Assembly: GCA_004802725.1 (NCBI GenBank) | Contig: SGPM01000008.1 | Span: 1-64,000, forward strand | Direction: 5' to 3' | DNA length: 64,000 nt | DNA from: Antrodiella citrinella | Taxonomy: Eukaryota > Basidiomycota > Agaricomycetes > Polyporales > Steccherinaceae | Shown: positions 44,066-55,924 of the stretch, piece by piece | Position numbering within the stretch: the first letter of the stretch is position 1 | Layout of the letters: each line of letters opens with the position of its first letter | Notes under the pieces: generated by a model | Database searches by the model: none | Told to the model about the DNA's origin: nothing | Seen by the model: the letters and a program-made list of their open reading frames with translations, nothing else | Translations under genes and position numbers: made by a program

Positions 44066-44286
44066 ATGCACTTCAGTCTTAACATTGTTTTTCTTGTGGG
44101 AGTTATGCTGGCGGCAGTCAACGCAGCTATAATCCCTCGCAATGGAGGTAAAGCTGATGCCTCGAGCATTTCTTTCTTGACGCTGAATCATCTTTCTATC
44201 TAGGATCAACCTGCGGCGCTGCGGTAGGAGACTTCGATACGCCTCCCGGGGCTGAACGTCGGGATGTGGAGGGCTGTATCTTCTAG
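44066..44286 (+). CDS. Small secreted peptide precursor B (candidate RiPP precursor)
   Basis: Exons 44,066-44,147 and 44,204-44,286 (56-base intron, phase 1) encode 54 residues. The signal peptide (FSLNIVFLVGVMLAAVNA) is followed by AIIPRNGG, TCGAA, then VGDFDTPPG as in peptide A, a dibasic RR and the last seven residues DVEGCIF. Against peptide A the final seven differ only at two positions (E/D and N/E). Constraint at the very C-terminus and in the VGDFDTPPG spacer, but not elsewhere, is what one expects of a processed peptide. The gene lies between the UstYa-like gene (divergent) and the P450 (same strand, 420 bases downstream). It could also be an ordinary small secreted effector-like protein. 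Confidence 0.72.
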
Positions 44287-44706
44287 ACCGTCACATATTC
44301 CCGTTCTAGTACGTCTGTTCCAACTAGCTCTGCTTCCTGACATAACTTTCGTTTGCCTTCAGATTACAGCGGCTCAGACCATATTACTGCGCACCTTGTT
44401 ATGTTAGTGTCCCGAGTAGATCTGGACTCATGGAGAGGGAGAAGTCAGAGGGACGACGGGCGTTAGATTATCATCTGTATTCTACCGAGGATTCAACTAG
44501 ATTTCGTCTTCGTCTCTTACGACGATACGACGATACATAATTCCCACCCCCACGCTCACCATACCGTATGTACCACGATGCTGAAAGATGCAGAATCAAT
44601 TCGGAACCGCTGGTATTGATGGAATACATAACGCGCTCAGGAGAAGGAAGTCATACGTCCTCAACTTCCACTTGATCAGTAGCCCCCTACAGTCGACGAT
44701 CTTGAG
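44287..44706 (+). promoter_or_regulatory. P450 upstream region, no gene
   Basis: About 420 bases between peptide B and the P450 start. No coding frame; the P450 promoter must lie here, but no clear TATA box was found. Confidence 0.35.
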
Positions 44707-46585
44707 ATGGCTCTCTGGTGGATACCTTCTCTGGTCAACCTGTTCGCAGTGGGAGGAGTAGTTCTCCTCGTTGCGGTCGTAAGACGCGTCTATCTTCATC
44801 CGCTTGCCCATTTCCCCGGCCCTAAGCTCGCTGCCGCGACTTACTGGTATACCGCATATTACGAAGTCTGGAAAGATGGAGGCCTTGTTGAGCATTTGGT
44901 AGAGCTGCACAAGCAATATGGTACGTGACACTGTGGCCGTAGACGACGAATCGCTAATGCGGTGTTCGTAGGACCTGTGGTACGAATAGGACCCAACGAT
45001 GTGCGTATCTTGCGCAATGACTGCCTTTGCGTGCCGCTGCTGATCACAGATACATGCTCAGCTTCACTTCAGCGACCCGCAAGCGTACAATGATATCTAC
45101 TCTGAGAGGTTTCCAAAGGATCCGAAACTGTATGGCGCGTTGCACCAGGACCGCTCGCTGTTCGGAATGCCTGACCCTCGCGAAGCCAAAATCCGCCGTG
45201 AAATCATGAGCCCCATGTTCTCACGGAGAGCGATTGTCGACTTGGAGCCTGTTGTACTTCAAAAGGTTGGACGCCTCCTATTTTCCTATTCGCAGCCTGC
45301 TGAATGTTCGCATACAGGTTGAGACTTTGGTCTCTGCGATCCTAGCGCACGAGAAGACAGGAGAACCCGTGAACATGCACCGCGCGTATCGTTCTGCCAC
45401 ACTGGACATCATCATAGCGTATTGCTTTGGAACCGACTATGGTGTTATCACGACTCCCCAGTTCCGGCACAAGCTCATCCTCAACTGGGAGATTGTATTC
45501 CCTTTCTTCCACATCGTAAAGAACTTCACCGTTATCTTCCCGCTCATGATCACCATGGCCAAGATCTCTTCTTGGCTCAGTCCTCCCAAGGACACTGGCG
45601 AACTCGGGAACATCCAGAAATACCTAGAGAAGCAAGTCGATACATTCCTTGCCGATCCTGCTTTGCTCGAAAACGCGGAGCACGAGAATATCTTCCAGCA
45701 CTTGATGAAGCCCAATCCGCAAAAAGGCCAGCCGGAAATCCTGAGCAGACAAGATCTTGTTGAGGAGGCTGGTAGTACGCTGGCGGCGGGAAGCGACACT
45801 GTTGGCAACACTATGACTGTCGGCACGTTCTACATATTAAGCGATCCCAGAGTTTGCAACAAGCTAGTGGCGGAATTGGAAGAGGCTTGGCCAGATGTAG
45901 AGGTTCCAATGCACCTTGAAATCCTGGAAAAGCTCCCGTACTTGGTGCGCGTATACCTTTCTCAGCTGGACGACCATAGGGACTGAATTTATGCTATCGC
46001 AGACTGCAGTCATCAAAGAAAGCTTGCGCCTATCTCATGGCGTCGTTCATCCCGCGCCGCGTGTGGTCACCAGTGCCTCCGTCATTGACGGTTACCATAT
46101 TCCGGCTGGTGTGGGTGTATCATGTTTATCGCCGTCGACTGCGTTCTCATGAAAAATTTGCAGGCTGTCGTTGCAATGGGATCGACCTTCATGCATTATA
46201 ATGCGGACTTGTTCCCGGAGCCTTATGTATTCCGTCCCGAGCGATGGCTCCAACCTGACACGGACATCGAGGTTGTTGCGTTCTCCAAAGGTCCTAGAAG
46301 TTGTTTGGGTATCAAGTAGGTCTTTTCAAAATTTCGCCCATTCAGTAAGAACGGTGTTGACGCATGTTCTCAAAGTCTTGCTTGGTGCGAGATGTATTTG
46401 CTGTTTGGGTACATGTTCCGTAAGGTGGATATGTCATTACATGAGACGAGGTACGATGTTCGCTGTTTAGCTTTTCATGCTGATGCTGACTCGGATCCAG
46501 CATCGAGGATATGGCTTTCCGATGCCACTTGACACCGACGTTCCGCAAAAGAATGATGCATTGCACCGTGAAATCTAGAGTGTAA
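44707..46585 (+). CDS. Cytochrome P450 monooxygenase
   Basis: Eight or so exons. The N-terminal anchor (FAVGGVVLLVAVVRRVYLHP) is followed by the Pro-rich hinge PLAHFPGPKLAAAT. The I-helix oxygen motif is LAAGSDTVGNT, the K-helix ExxR is KESLR, the PERF-type motif reads FRPERWLQP, and the heme loop is FSKGPRSCLGI with the cysteine ligand. The last exons (LAWCEMYLLFGYMFRKVDMS and IEDMAFRCHLTPTFRKRMM) complete a full-length protein ending at 46,585. Such P450s (CYP sensu lato E-class) hydroxylate or couple small molecules. Dikaritin clusters often contain a P450 (UstC), so its position beside peptide B supports, but does not prove, a joint pathway. Confidence 0.9.
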
Positions 46586-46915
46586 TCACCGGCTTTTACT
46601 GGACTTTGTGCTAGCATTTCTTGTATACTTGTCAGTATCATACGCATCTCTCCGCTGTGCATGAAATTTGAAATCGTACCAGTGTCGGAGAAGTAACTCA
46701 ACTTGCAGGAAGGTGCGGATTTTGTGAGTTGAAGATATCTATACTCTCCTACATAAGGGTGAGCGAATGTTGTATGACGATAGTCAAACTATGTAACAAT
46801 AAGGGTGAATGCGTTATGATACTTTTGAAATGCACGAGAAACTGTCCCAATGAAAGCATATAAACTGAGTTGAGTGATATTGTCGACCGATGTACCTCCC
46901 CTCTCCCCTCTGATT
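46586..46915. other. Convergent 3' flank, no gene
   Basis: About 330 bases between the P450 and the convergent MDM31 end. Nothing recognised. Confidence 0.35.
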
Positions 46916-49430
46916 TCACGAACCCGCTCTCGCCAAAATAGCGCCGCTCTCCATGCGGAACCCATCCTCGTAGATATCACGCAAATGAGTTGCCATAGGA
47001 TCCACAAAGTAGCGCATCGCCGAAAGAATAGCACTGGTGGTCATATGCAGACTCCATGTGCTGACTACCTTGATGCGACGGTTGATGTTGGCTTGCGTAA
47101 CGTGGAACGCCATTGCTTCATACACCTTGTCTGCGATGACATCCATGAGACCGGCTGAAAGAAAGGAAAGTGTCAGTGTGTATCTGATGCAGTAGAGACG
47201 CGACCATGTCAGAAAACTTACTTTCCCACATCTGAGCAAACGAGCAAACGAGCATAGCATGAGTAACCACATGTAATCATTGGCAGTACGTCACTTACCG
47301 TCCATGACCCGTCGAAGTCGCTCAGGTCTCTCACCACTCGGCAATGTATAGGCACCAAAGTCCGGTTGGCGCTGCACGACGTTCAACACCGCTACCTCAA
47401 CAATCAGCCAAAACAGAAATAGGAGACTCACTTCATGAAGGCGACGATAGGTCTGATCAACGCATTGTTCGCATACGACAAATCCTGCGTGAAGATGGGC
47501 ACAGCGGCTTTCAAGTCCCTGAACCTTAAGTCAATGTCCACCACGACCCGCTTCTTCTCGTCTTCTATCAACTTCACCTCCGCATGGTCAGACGGAGCGC
47601 TCAGAGGTGGCTTTGCCAATTCGCGTTGTCCCGGGATGCGGTCAGCGACGGCAGACGTGGCAGCAGTGGTGATGGCGTCCGCAATCTCCCCCAGAAACGC
47701 GTTGAGTGGGAGGCCATCTTCTGGGTCTCGAGGAAACTTGATGTCCAGAACGGCATCGAGTTTACCAGACGTGATCCATGAGATAGGACCTTCCTCTGTG
47801 GTCATAGCCTGGAGATGGTCGACATTGACACCATCAATCCTGAAACGGGCCTACGAGGAGTCAGTATCGTGCTTGTGAGATACCAAAACTGCAGTAAAAA
47901 TACCATTCGAGCCCACTGTCCGTCTTTCAAATCCTGTTCCGTGGTCCTTCCAATGCTCTGTGGCTTATGCAAGCTGAACAAACAGTTGTCAAACTGTCCG
48001 ACAACGTTCTCGGCGGAAAGAAAATCGTAGAAACACCACTGCTTCCGGAAACATCTCATGTCTGCACGGAAAATGGAAGCAGTATATGGTCGGAAATTGC
48101 CTGGCTGATAGACAGTGACGAGGACATCTTCCAGCTGCAATGATTCTAGTTCGAAATCACCCGCTTGAGCAATGTGCCTGTATGCAGCGGGGTCAAGTGG
48201 ATGCTCTGGATCCCAATAGACAGACCGTCTGTCTGGAGGTGACGTGAGTAACAGCTAAGGTGTCAGTCGAGCCAAGGTACTCACCTACAACCCCACGCAC
48301 ACCTTTGACCACAGCATCCTTGATCAGACCTTTCCCATCCAACCACCGCCAGAGGGACAACGTAAAGTCAATGCTGTCAACGTTCAGATCGAACATGGTG
48401 TAGTTTGTGTCTTCGTCAGACATATCAGGTAGATGGTTTTCCTCATCTTCTTCCTCGAAGGTATGGTTAGACGGATGGTTGCTGACGTCATAGCCCACGG
48501 CGGCCAGGTGTGCAGCGTTTGGTTTGGGCCTCAGAGGTTGAGACTTGGGGCGGCGTGTGATGAAGACATTCCTGATGGATATTCGAGAGTCCTTCCACTT
48601 GGGTACGATTGCAGACTCAAAGATAATGGTAATGCCAGTTTCAGCAGTAAGGTAATCACTGATAGCCCGAGCAACATAAGCTGGATAGAGGTAAGTAGAA
48701 GCCATATATAACGCAGAACACACATACGTACCCTGTAGCTGCAAGCTGTTCACGGTGGCAAACACGACAGAAAAGAACGTCGTTCTGTAATACGCGCTCA
48801 TGAGCTAGACTGAGCGCCCCTTAGCACAGCGAGCACGTACGTTCCCACCAGCAGCCACAAGGTTTGGCTCATAAAGAACCATGTAATAAAGGCAGAGATA
48901 TCGTCGGCGTTGTATTTGCGAAACGACCGTATCGTCAGCCATTTGAATCTGATGCGAAATCTCTCCCAGAAACCGGTTGCAGCGTTCAGGAAGTCGTCTC
49001 GGGTAGGTCTGTGTAAATGCGGAAGCGACAATGCCAATCTCCTGAATAGTTTGGGGTAGTTTTCAAGGAGTGTGGGATCGTGAACTGGGCCTGTCCTAGG
49101 AGGCTGCGGTGGATCTGGAGGCCGCTCCTCCTTGTTTTCGTTGGTGGGGTTGGGCGGCGAGTTGTCCTGGCTGTGACGTTCGTGCCGGGCTAACGGTGTC
49201 GCTGCGAAAGTACGTATTGTGATACGATCGCCAAAGGTTCTAGGGGTCAACGAAAATCGATATGAAGTGAAGGCATGAAGGGGTGTGTGAGGAGTACTGG
49301 TGCTCTGTGCCCTGAAGAACGTCCAGATAGTGGTGTATCGGTCACAAGCAGCAGAGACCGGTCTTGTTCGCTGCGAGGACAAGAAAGACCGTCCGCCGCG
49401 AGATACGGCATTCCTAAGAACGTTGGCCAT
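46916..49430 (-). CDS. MDM31: Mitochondrial inner membrane protein MDM31
   Basis: A protein of about 650 residues in seven or so exons. It opens with a basic mitochondrial leader (MANVLRNAVSRGGRSFL), then a Pro-rich stretch and the MDM31/32 core: DDISAFITWFFMSQTLWLLVG joined by an intron to TTFFSVVFATVNSLQLQ, the diagnostic ITIIFESAIVPKWKDSRI and SIRNVFITRRPK, then DSIDFTLSLWRWLDGKGLIK and DAVVKGVRGVVDRRSVYWDP. It goes on through FDNCLFSLHKPQS and SWITSGKLDAVLDIKFP, and ends with a helix-rich C-terminus (MRYFVDPMATHLRDIYEDG). MDM31 and MDM32 are inner-membrane proteins needed for mitochondrial shape, mtDNA inheritance and lipid balance. Intact. Confidence 0.9.
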
Positions 49431-50123
49431 GGTGAGGAGGAGGGGAGGTCATGTCCAGCGCATTGCACACGACCGTGACAACTTGAACGCAAAACCACGA
49501 CTATACCTCCGGCAAGCTCGAAAAGGAAACTCTTCAACTGACACAGTCACGTGGTTGCTCTACCACAGCTTTTGAGTTTGTGTTCGTTGCGATTCTCAAG
49601 GTACAAGTATGCAGAGACATCTCATCAATGTTCCCTATTCCTAGGATCCTCTGTGTTGCGAAATGAGGTAGTTGCACTCGAAAGAGGACTAAACTCTACT
49701 AAGTATGACATCAGTATCAAACCCGAAAACCAGACCTGTGTTTACTGGTTGCGACGACGGAGTAGGGGGAAACCGAGGGTCATCCGTGTTTCATTTCTTT
49801 AGTGTGACCACTGTTTGAAGGACAACGAGTTGGCGACTAGGTCGAATGCGACGATGAGCAGGGTCCGAGGTTTATCGCAAGGAGAGCGGTGAATGGGCGC
49901 CTGTAATTAAATAAACAATGTACTTCCCGATCTGGCGGTTGGTTCCCTTCAGCGTCCACTCTCCTCCTTCCCTCCTTGACCTCCTACCACCACCACCTTT
50001 CCCTCTACGGCCATCTTTTGTGCTGTAAGATAGGTAGGACAACCTACAAACAAAGTCTCCGGCAACTTTCCTACCCATCCACCGTCAACGGGACCCTTTG
50101 GTGACGCCAAGTCGCCACTCAAG
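49431..50123. promoter_or_regulatory. Shared divergent upstream region, no gene
   Basis: About 690 bases between the divergent MDM31 and ELL-like genes. A CT-rich tract (about 49,963-50,015) lies before the ELL-like start, as is common in fungal promoters. Confidence 0.4.
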
Positions 50124-52653
50124 ATGCCTCTTCCAACCGATGCCACTCTTTCTCTTCAGAGATACACAAATCCCGGTACCAGCGCACAATCTAGCCCTCT
50201 ACACCATGCCATGATGGTCCGGATGACGGCTGAGACCTTCGACGCCCTGGACCAGAGTGAGAAGCCACGCATGCAGATACAGTTTGGCCCCGACAAGCAG
50301 GTGCGTAGGCCCTTTCCTTGTACTGTTTCCGGGATTGATTACTTCGTAGTCAATTATCATCGATGGCGCTTCTTATCCCTTCCAACTGAGCACAGACTCA
50401 ATTCCACATGAGATATACTTGAGGACGTTGCAATCCAATAAGCCCAATGCCCCACTCAAACTGTTTGCCAACGTCGGCGCAAAAATCGCTGTCCAGCGGG
50501 ACATCCGGCAAGTGCAAGAACAAATTCGTGGAAAGGCACGCGCGGCAGAAGAGCAACGGAGTGAACGACAGGTCGTTGTCCTCGAGGGTCCCCCTCCACC
50601 TACCAAAGTATCGGGGATCAAGAAACGCAAAGAACCTGCAACGGTGCGCAAGATGCCTGCTACCAATGCGCATCGCAACTTGTCTGCTGCCTCCTCTTCT
50701 CTCCCCACTAGGGTGCCGTCACCCAGACCTTCGCCGCCGCCACCACCACCTCCGAATCCTGCGTTACGGTCTCGCATAATCAACATCTTGGGCCATGTTC
50801 CTAATCCAACTTCAGCCATTGTCGGGGAGTATTTGGGCATCGGGACGGGCGCGGACCGGACCGTTCGTCAAGAGGTCACAGCCCACTTGCAACATGTATG
50901 CCTTCAATGCGTTGACCTTCCCGATCATACACTGACTGAACTTATGTAGGTCGCTACCTTCGCGAAGTCGGCAAACAACAAAGTTGGCTCGTGGACACTG
51001 TTTCCTGAGCTGCGCTCAGAAGTCTCCAAAGAACCACCAACAAAGGGTGCGCCTGCTGAGCCCAAACGACGAGTAGCGTCATCTGCGGATGCCAAACTCA
51101 AGAGACCTTCTGGCGCTCCCCGAGCATCTGATCATATTTCTGCCCGGGATGAACGTGCGCAATCTCTCAGAGTGGACACGCTCAAGGCTCAGGAACGTGA
51201 TACGGATGACGCTAGTTCCCCTGGCACGCCGAACTCGTCGAAAGCTCCTCCGACGAGAAGACCAGGGTCCGGGTACAAGGCACCCAAGACAGGAAGCAGT
51301 GGGGACATTACCTCCGAAGGATCTGTACCACCACAAAGGCGACCAGCACATCCTGATCCTCGTGATGTCAAACGAGAAGCGGGTAGCCCTTCCCTACCCC
51401 CTGCAAGTCGATCTTTGAATATGCATGAAAGGACGCCATCTGTCAACAGCATCACTCCATCTTCATCTCGTCAGTCCAATAGAGCCAAAGAAGTACCTGT
51501 AGCTTCTACCTCTCGAAGCACTGTGTCGTCCAAATACGACCGGCCTGAGTCGCCACCTGCATTGGCTGCTTCCTCATCGGGGACCAAGCGGAAGAAAGCT
51601 CCGCCACCAGACTACGACGACTATTCCGATCGCGACGGCCCCAGCAACCTTAGCTTCTCCAAAAAGCGTCGCGTGGCAGAAGGGTCTGGCACCACTACCA
51701 CCACCGTCACCAAGGTAGTCAGGGAGAAAGAGAGAGAACGGGAAAGAGTACGAGAGGAGCCTAAAGAGCGAGACTTGTCGCTACCCAAGAAGCCCGTCAT
51801 GTATGCCGACGCGTCGCCGAGAGCTGCGAAGGTCAACAGGGAAGCCTCGCCGCCCTCACGTCAGTTGCATGCCTCACCCGCACGTCGAACACGCTCTCCC
51901 CTTCCTGATAGAGAACGCGAGCGAGAGCGCGGACGTGACAAGGAGAGAGGAGATCGAGATAAAGACAGAAGAGAGGACGGAGACCGGGACAGACCAGATA
52001 AGACTAGAGAAAGAGGTCGCGAACGAGAACGCGAACGGGAGCGGGACAGAGATAGAGAAGACCGCACGTTATCCTCAAGCACCTCCTCCCAACAGCGTCA
52101 TCCGAGGACCGAGAACGGTGGCGGCGGTAGCTCACAGCGCTCGAACGGCTCTGCCAAACCCCGCCGTAAGTCGCCCACCTATACCTCCTCTGAAGACGAC
52201 GAGCGTGAACCATCTTCGCATGACGTAGCTTGGACCAAACCCGAACTTGGCCCCGCGTCCACGCCTACGCCCAGGATGGATGTGGACGTGCCACCGACGC
52301 CGATCCCAGTGCCGGTGTCGTCCCCTGTGAGGCAGAAGACGCTGCCGAAGGATTTGGACCAGCTGCAGCGGATGTATATGAAGAAGTATCCGTTTTACAT
52401 CCAGCTGTACTACCAGGCTAAGTCGGCGCGTGCGGCGCTCGAGGAGGCGTTGGAGTACGACACGCCTGACTCGGATTTGGACGCGGATGGGGATGCGGAC
52501 ATGGTGTTGAATCTGGAGCAGTCGGTGGACCTGAAGCGGAGGTTGGAGAATGCGAGAGAGGAGCTGGATAAGATCACGGCGTTGTATTCGTCGTTGACAG
52601 GAGGTGAGGATATCGGGAAGGCGGTGGATATCAAGTTGGAGGTGGAGGTTTAG
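50124..52653 (+). CDS. RNA polymerase II elongation factor ELL-like protein
   Basis: Three exons. Exon 1 (50,124 to 50,300, ending FGPDKQ) joins at 50,413 to IYLRTLQSNKPNAPLKLFAN, followed by VQRDIRQVQEQIRGKARAAE, a short winged-helix-like part (LRSRIINILGHVPNPTSAIV, then EYLGIGTGADRTVRQEVTAH), and after an intron VATFAKSANNKVGSWTLFPE. A 300-residue disordered, strongly charged region follows, with Arg/Glu/Asp repeats. The last 120 residues are an occludin/ELL-like helical domain: LPKDLDQLQRMYMKKYPFYI, then LEQSVDLKRRLENAREELDK. This order fits ELL/Ell1, a super-elongation-complex component that suppresses pausing of polymerase II. The family call is moderately sure because the N-terminal similarity is weak by eye. 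Confidence 0.65.
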
Positions 52654-52903
52654 GTTGATCTTGACCTCGCAAGGCATGGCATCTTGTAGACTGTCTGCTT
52701 GGAGTGTTTTGGACACTGGACTCTTGTCATCTCGCATCATCACACCACACATATAGATACAGATTGCCATTGCAACACACAACACCCTTGGTACTATAAT
52801 ACTACTCATGGTTCATGAGTTCCAGACACACAAAGGCCCGACAACGAAGAATAAAAACCGTAGCCCTGCAAACGGAGAGGCTCGTATGTATCATGCGACA
52901 TTG

Positions 52904-54360
52904 CTATTCTCTTTTCATATATTCCTCGTCGAGCTCCTCCAACGACATCGTGCTCATGTCCTTCTCGTCCTGCTCCGTGATCACAGACAACTCCAAACAC
53001 GGCTTCGATATGGGCATCGGTAGCACAGACACACACCACTCAGACCCATACACCTCCTCCACATCCCCCTCCGAAATCACCACCGTACTCTCCGTACACT
53101 CCGACGTCGTCGGCAAACACACCGGGCCCACGAAAGCCCCACTCGGCGTGAACGCCCCGTCAATCGCGCCCGCGGGAGCCGCCGGCCTCAGACTCGATCC
53201 GGACGTCGCCCAGAAAAGCACGGCGGCGTTGACGATGATGTCGCCCGAGAAGCTCACAAGGCAGACCCACCCGGTCTCGCGGCCGTCCATCGCGGTGAGG
53301 ACGACGATGTTCACGGTGGAGGAGGTGAGCATGATGAGCGTGGCGTAGATGGCGCGCAGCGCGATGGAGCGGAGGTAGAGGTTGCGCACGCGCGCGCGGT
53401 GGAGGGGCCAGAGGAACATGATTAGGAGGGTGACGTTGCTACATCTGTAGGGAAGAGAGGAGGAGTGAGAGGAGTGAAGAAGGCGAGGCGGGGGAGAGAG
53501 GGACGTACACGTCGTAGGAAAGCAGAAGAACCGAGCCCAGGCGTTTGAGGCCTATGATGCACACCCTACCTAGGTCTTCGAAATACGCTATTCGTTCTGT
53601 AGACAGAATCAAGATCAGCATGTATGATGAGCCGCACGAGAGTATGTGGAGCTCACCCCAAACGAGATACACACCAACACTCGTATACATTAGAATGACG
53701 AGCATGCAGGCCATGTAAATAGGCGACTTGATGCGGGGACATCCTTGCGTCGATGACCATACGATATGCACTTTCTCCGCTGCAGATGAAATGTCAGTTC
53801 AAGATGTAATTATATGACCAGGAGAGCAGCTTACAGAGGAAAAGAAAAAGGAAGATCTTCGACGTCACGTAGAACCCGATACATATGGCGATACCACTGG
53901 TGCATACAGCTTCGTTGAGTTCAAGGCTAAGGCCGTGCACAAGGATACTTGCTGCACAGAATATCAGCGAGATGAATTTCATGGCGGGGGCGAGAAATAC
54001 GCACAAGCAAATAGGAATACCCAACTGTCATCAAGCCCAAGAGATGAGCACAGCAAATTCGGTAAAATAGCTTAACGTCAACTTACGAATCACAGAACGT
54101 CGCCACGGTGAGTAACCGGGGCAAGCTGACCTGTCTCAGCCCATGCAATGATGAAATATCCTCAAGTCTGACTCTTCGCGAAATGAAATGCGAGATCAAT
54201 GTCACCCCTGTGAACCACATATGAACGTCAGCTTCTGTTTCATGACCTGTAGCACAAAACAAGACATACCGAGTATATAAATCACATCGCTCAACGTCCG
54301 CATCCCCGCCCTCGCGAGACGGTACCTCTCCTCCTCAGTCACCATTGCCACGGCGGGCAT
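52904..54360 (-). CDS. Polytopic membrane protein of unknown function
   Basis: Starts MPAVAMVTEEERYRLARAG at 54,360, with the first helix split by an intron (DVIYILG / GVTLISHFIS), then RRVRLEDISSLHGLRQVSLP. Short exons with helices follow across 53,440-54,100. The last exon starts NVTLLIMFLWPLHRARVRNL and continues IALRAIYATLIMLTSSTVNI, VSFSGDIIVNAAVLFW and an acidic tail (SVITEQDEKDMSTMSLEELD). The layout (about seven helices, ISRRVR loop, acidic tail) is like other hypothetical Agaricomycete receptor-like proteins. I cannot name the family. The middle exons are uncertain. Confidence 0.6.
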
Positions 54361-54806
54361 GAATAAAACAAAACAAGAAAGAGTGAAACCTTGACGAGAC
54401 AACGGGGGTTTTGGTTTTGGTTTGGAAAGAAATCCCAACAGCGACTCGGTTGCATGTTAGTCTATATACCATGTGCGCATAGAAAGACAACAAGTGTATC
54501 CGCACACGCGGATACGCTCAGCCTGTATCCGCGCAGACTCGATCACGCCTCGACCAGTCGAACTAAGAAGAGGATTGCCCGATGTGGACTTGCACGCTGA
54601 GCGCTTAAATGGATTTAAATGGATTGCCGACGCGCATTACCACAAACAAGATCCGTATCGGCGCACTGCCAGGCTCAAATTCCGAGTGCAGAGGGGAAGG
54701 AGTGTGTATCGCATCGCGAACTCCGAGGCCGCATGGCGAGGTGAACTCGCGAAGATCTGGTGATATGACTTCAGCATACAACGCCTTCATACTCGAAACG
54801 ACACCT
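54361..54806. other. Intergenic stretch, no supported gene
   Basis: About 450 bases between two minus-strand genes. No coding evidence. Confidence 0.35.
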
Positions 54807-55924
54807 TTAAGGTCTCAAATTCTCCTCGATGTACAGCCCAAACTTGTTCGCTATACTTCCCTCACTCCAATCGACCGCACCCTTCTCCGTCGTCCCCAGT
54901 GTGATCGCTTTTTTGTGCACCGTGACGAACTGTCTCTTGATTCTCTGCAGCTCTGAAAGCGTGACATTCCGAGGTGGGAGGGTGATTTGAGGTTTGAGCG
55001 TAGATGAGAGCGGGAGGAAAACAGGCCCGCCCAATCCGCCGGATGCAGACTGTTCGGCCATGATGGCTGCGACCATCGATGTGGTGGTGTGTTCCAATAT
55101 CTGGAGTGCGTCGGTTGGGGCTTTGGCGACCTATGACATGGACTTTAAGATCAGACAAGTGTGAGACATGAAGAAGGATGGCACGCACGGCTTGGGTCCC
55201 CGCGTTGGGTGGCTTCACAACTCCTTCCGTCACTGCTTTCCATACATCATCTATCGGAAGATCTGCATCCCAGAGCACCGTGATCAGAGGTGAGTCCCAT
55301 CGGACCATTGACGAAGGTTCTTCAAAGCGCATCAAGAGATTGTCAAATCTACGAGACGTCAGTACGTGACCCGACAACAAGAGACAGGACCTGGCGTACG
55401 TTTCTGGGGGGTACACCAACCCGTCCGTCCGCGACTGGTGCCATTCTCGACACAGCTCCTGTGTAGCGACGACATAGACCTACTTCCCTTTGAAGTCAGA
55501 CATTGGGTATCTTATCAATCAACTGATGTATGTACTCACTGTGCATACGCGCAACTTTAGCTCTCTCGCGGCACAGTACATCTGATATCGGAATCCCTTG
55601 ATGTAGTTCATGGCGTCGACGATGAGGACGGTGTCCAGTGCCATCTGCCGCTGCATAGCAGTGAAGAGAGCCCCTCGGGCTGGCTTTTCAGATCTGCTCT
55701 CTGCCTGATGTATTAGAGACGGCGTGCGCGTAGGAGAATGAGCGGGGCTTACGACTATACGCATCACGGGGAACGTTGAGGGTGTCGTCGGACAAGACGA
55801 CGACTTTTAGCTGAGGACCGGTATACAATGGGTTTTGAAATCGTTCTTCCAGCTGCTGTTTGAGCTGTTGAGCCCGTGAGGACTTGCCACTGCATGGATA
55901 ACCAGAAAACGTGATGAGAGCCAT
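54807..55924 (-). CDS. KTI12: KTI12-family protein (Elongator / tRNA modification)
   Basis: Starts MALITFSGYPCSGKSSRA, whose GYPCSGKS is the P-loop for ATP. It continues QLKVVVLSDDTLNVPRDAYS, then across introns SEKPARGALFTAMQRQM, DTVLIVDAMNYIKGFRYQMY, CAARELKLRVCTVYVV, LCREWHQSRTDGLVYPPET, DNLLMRFEEPSSMVRWDSPL and FVTVHKKAI near the C-terminus EENLRP. KTI12 binds tRNA and Elongator and is needed for wobble-uridine modification; it is related to the PSTK kinases. All expected motifs are present and the length (about 300) is normal. It is divergent from the phosphatase gene. Confidence 0.92.

Noticed and set aside
51890..52080. Arg/Glu/Asp codon repeats in the ELL-like gene as a microsatellite outside coding sequence
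   Set aside because: They stay in frame with the flanking ELL-like parts and encode a charged disordered segment common in nuclear proteins.
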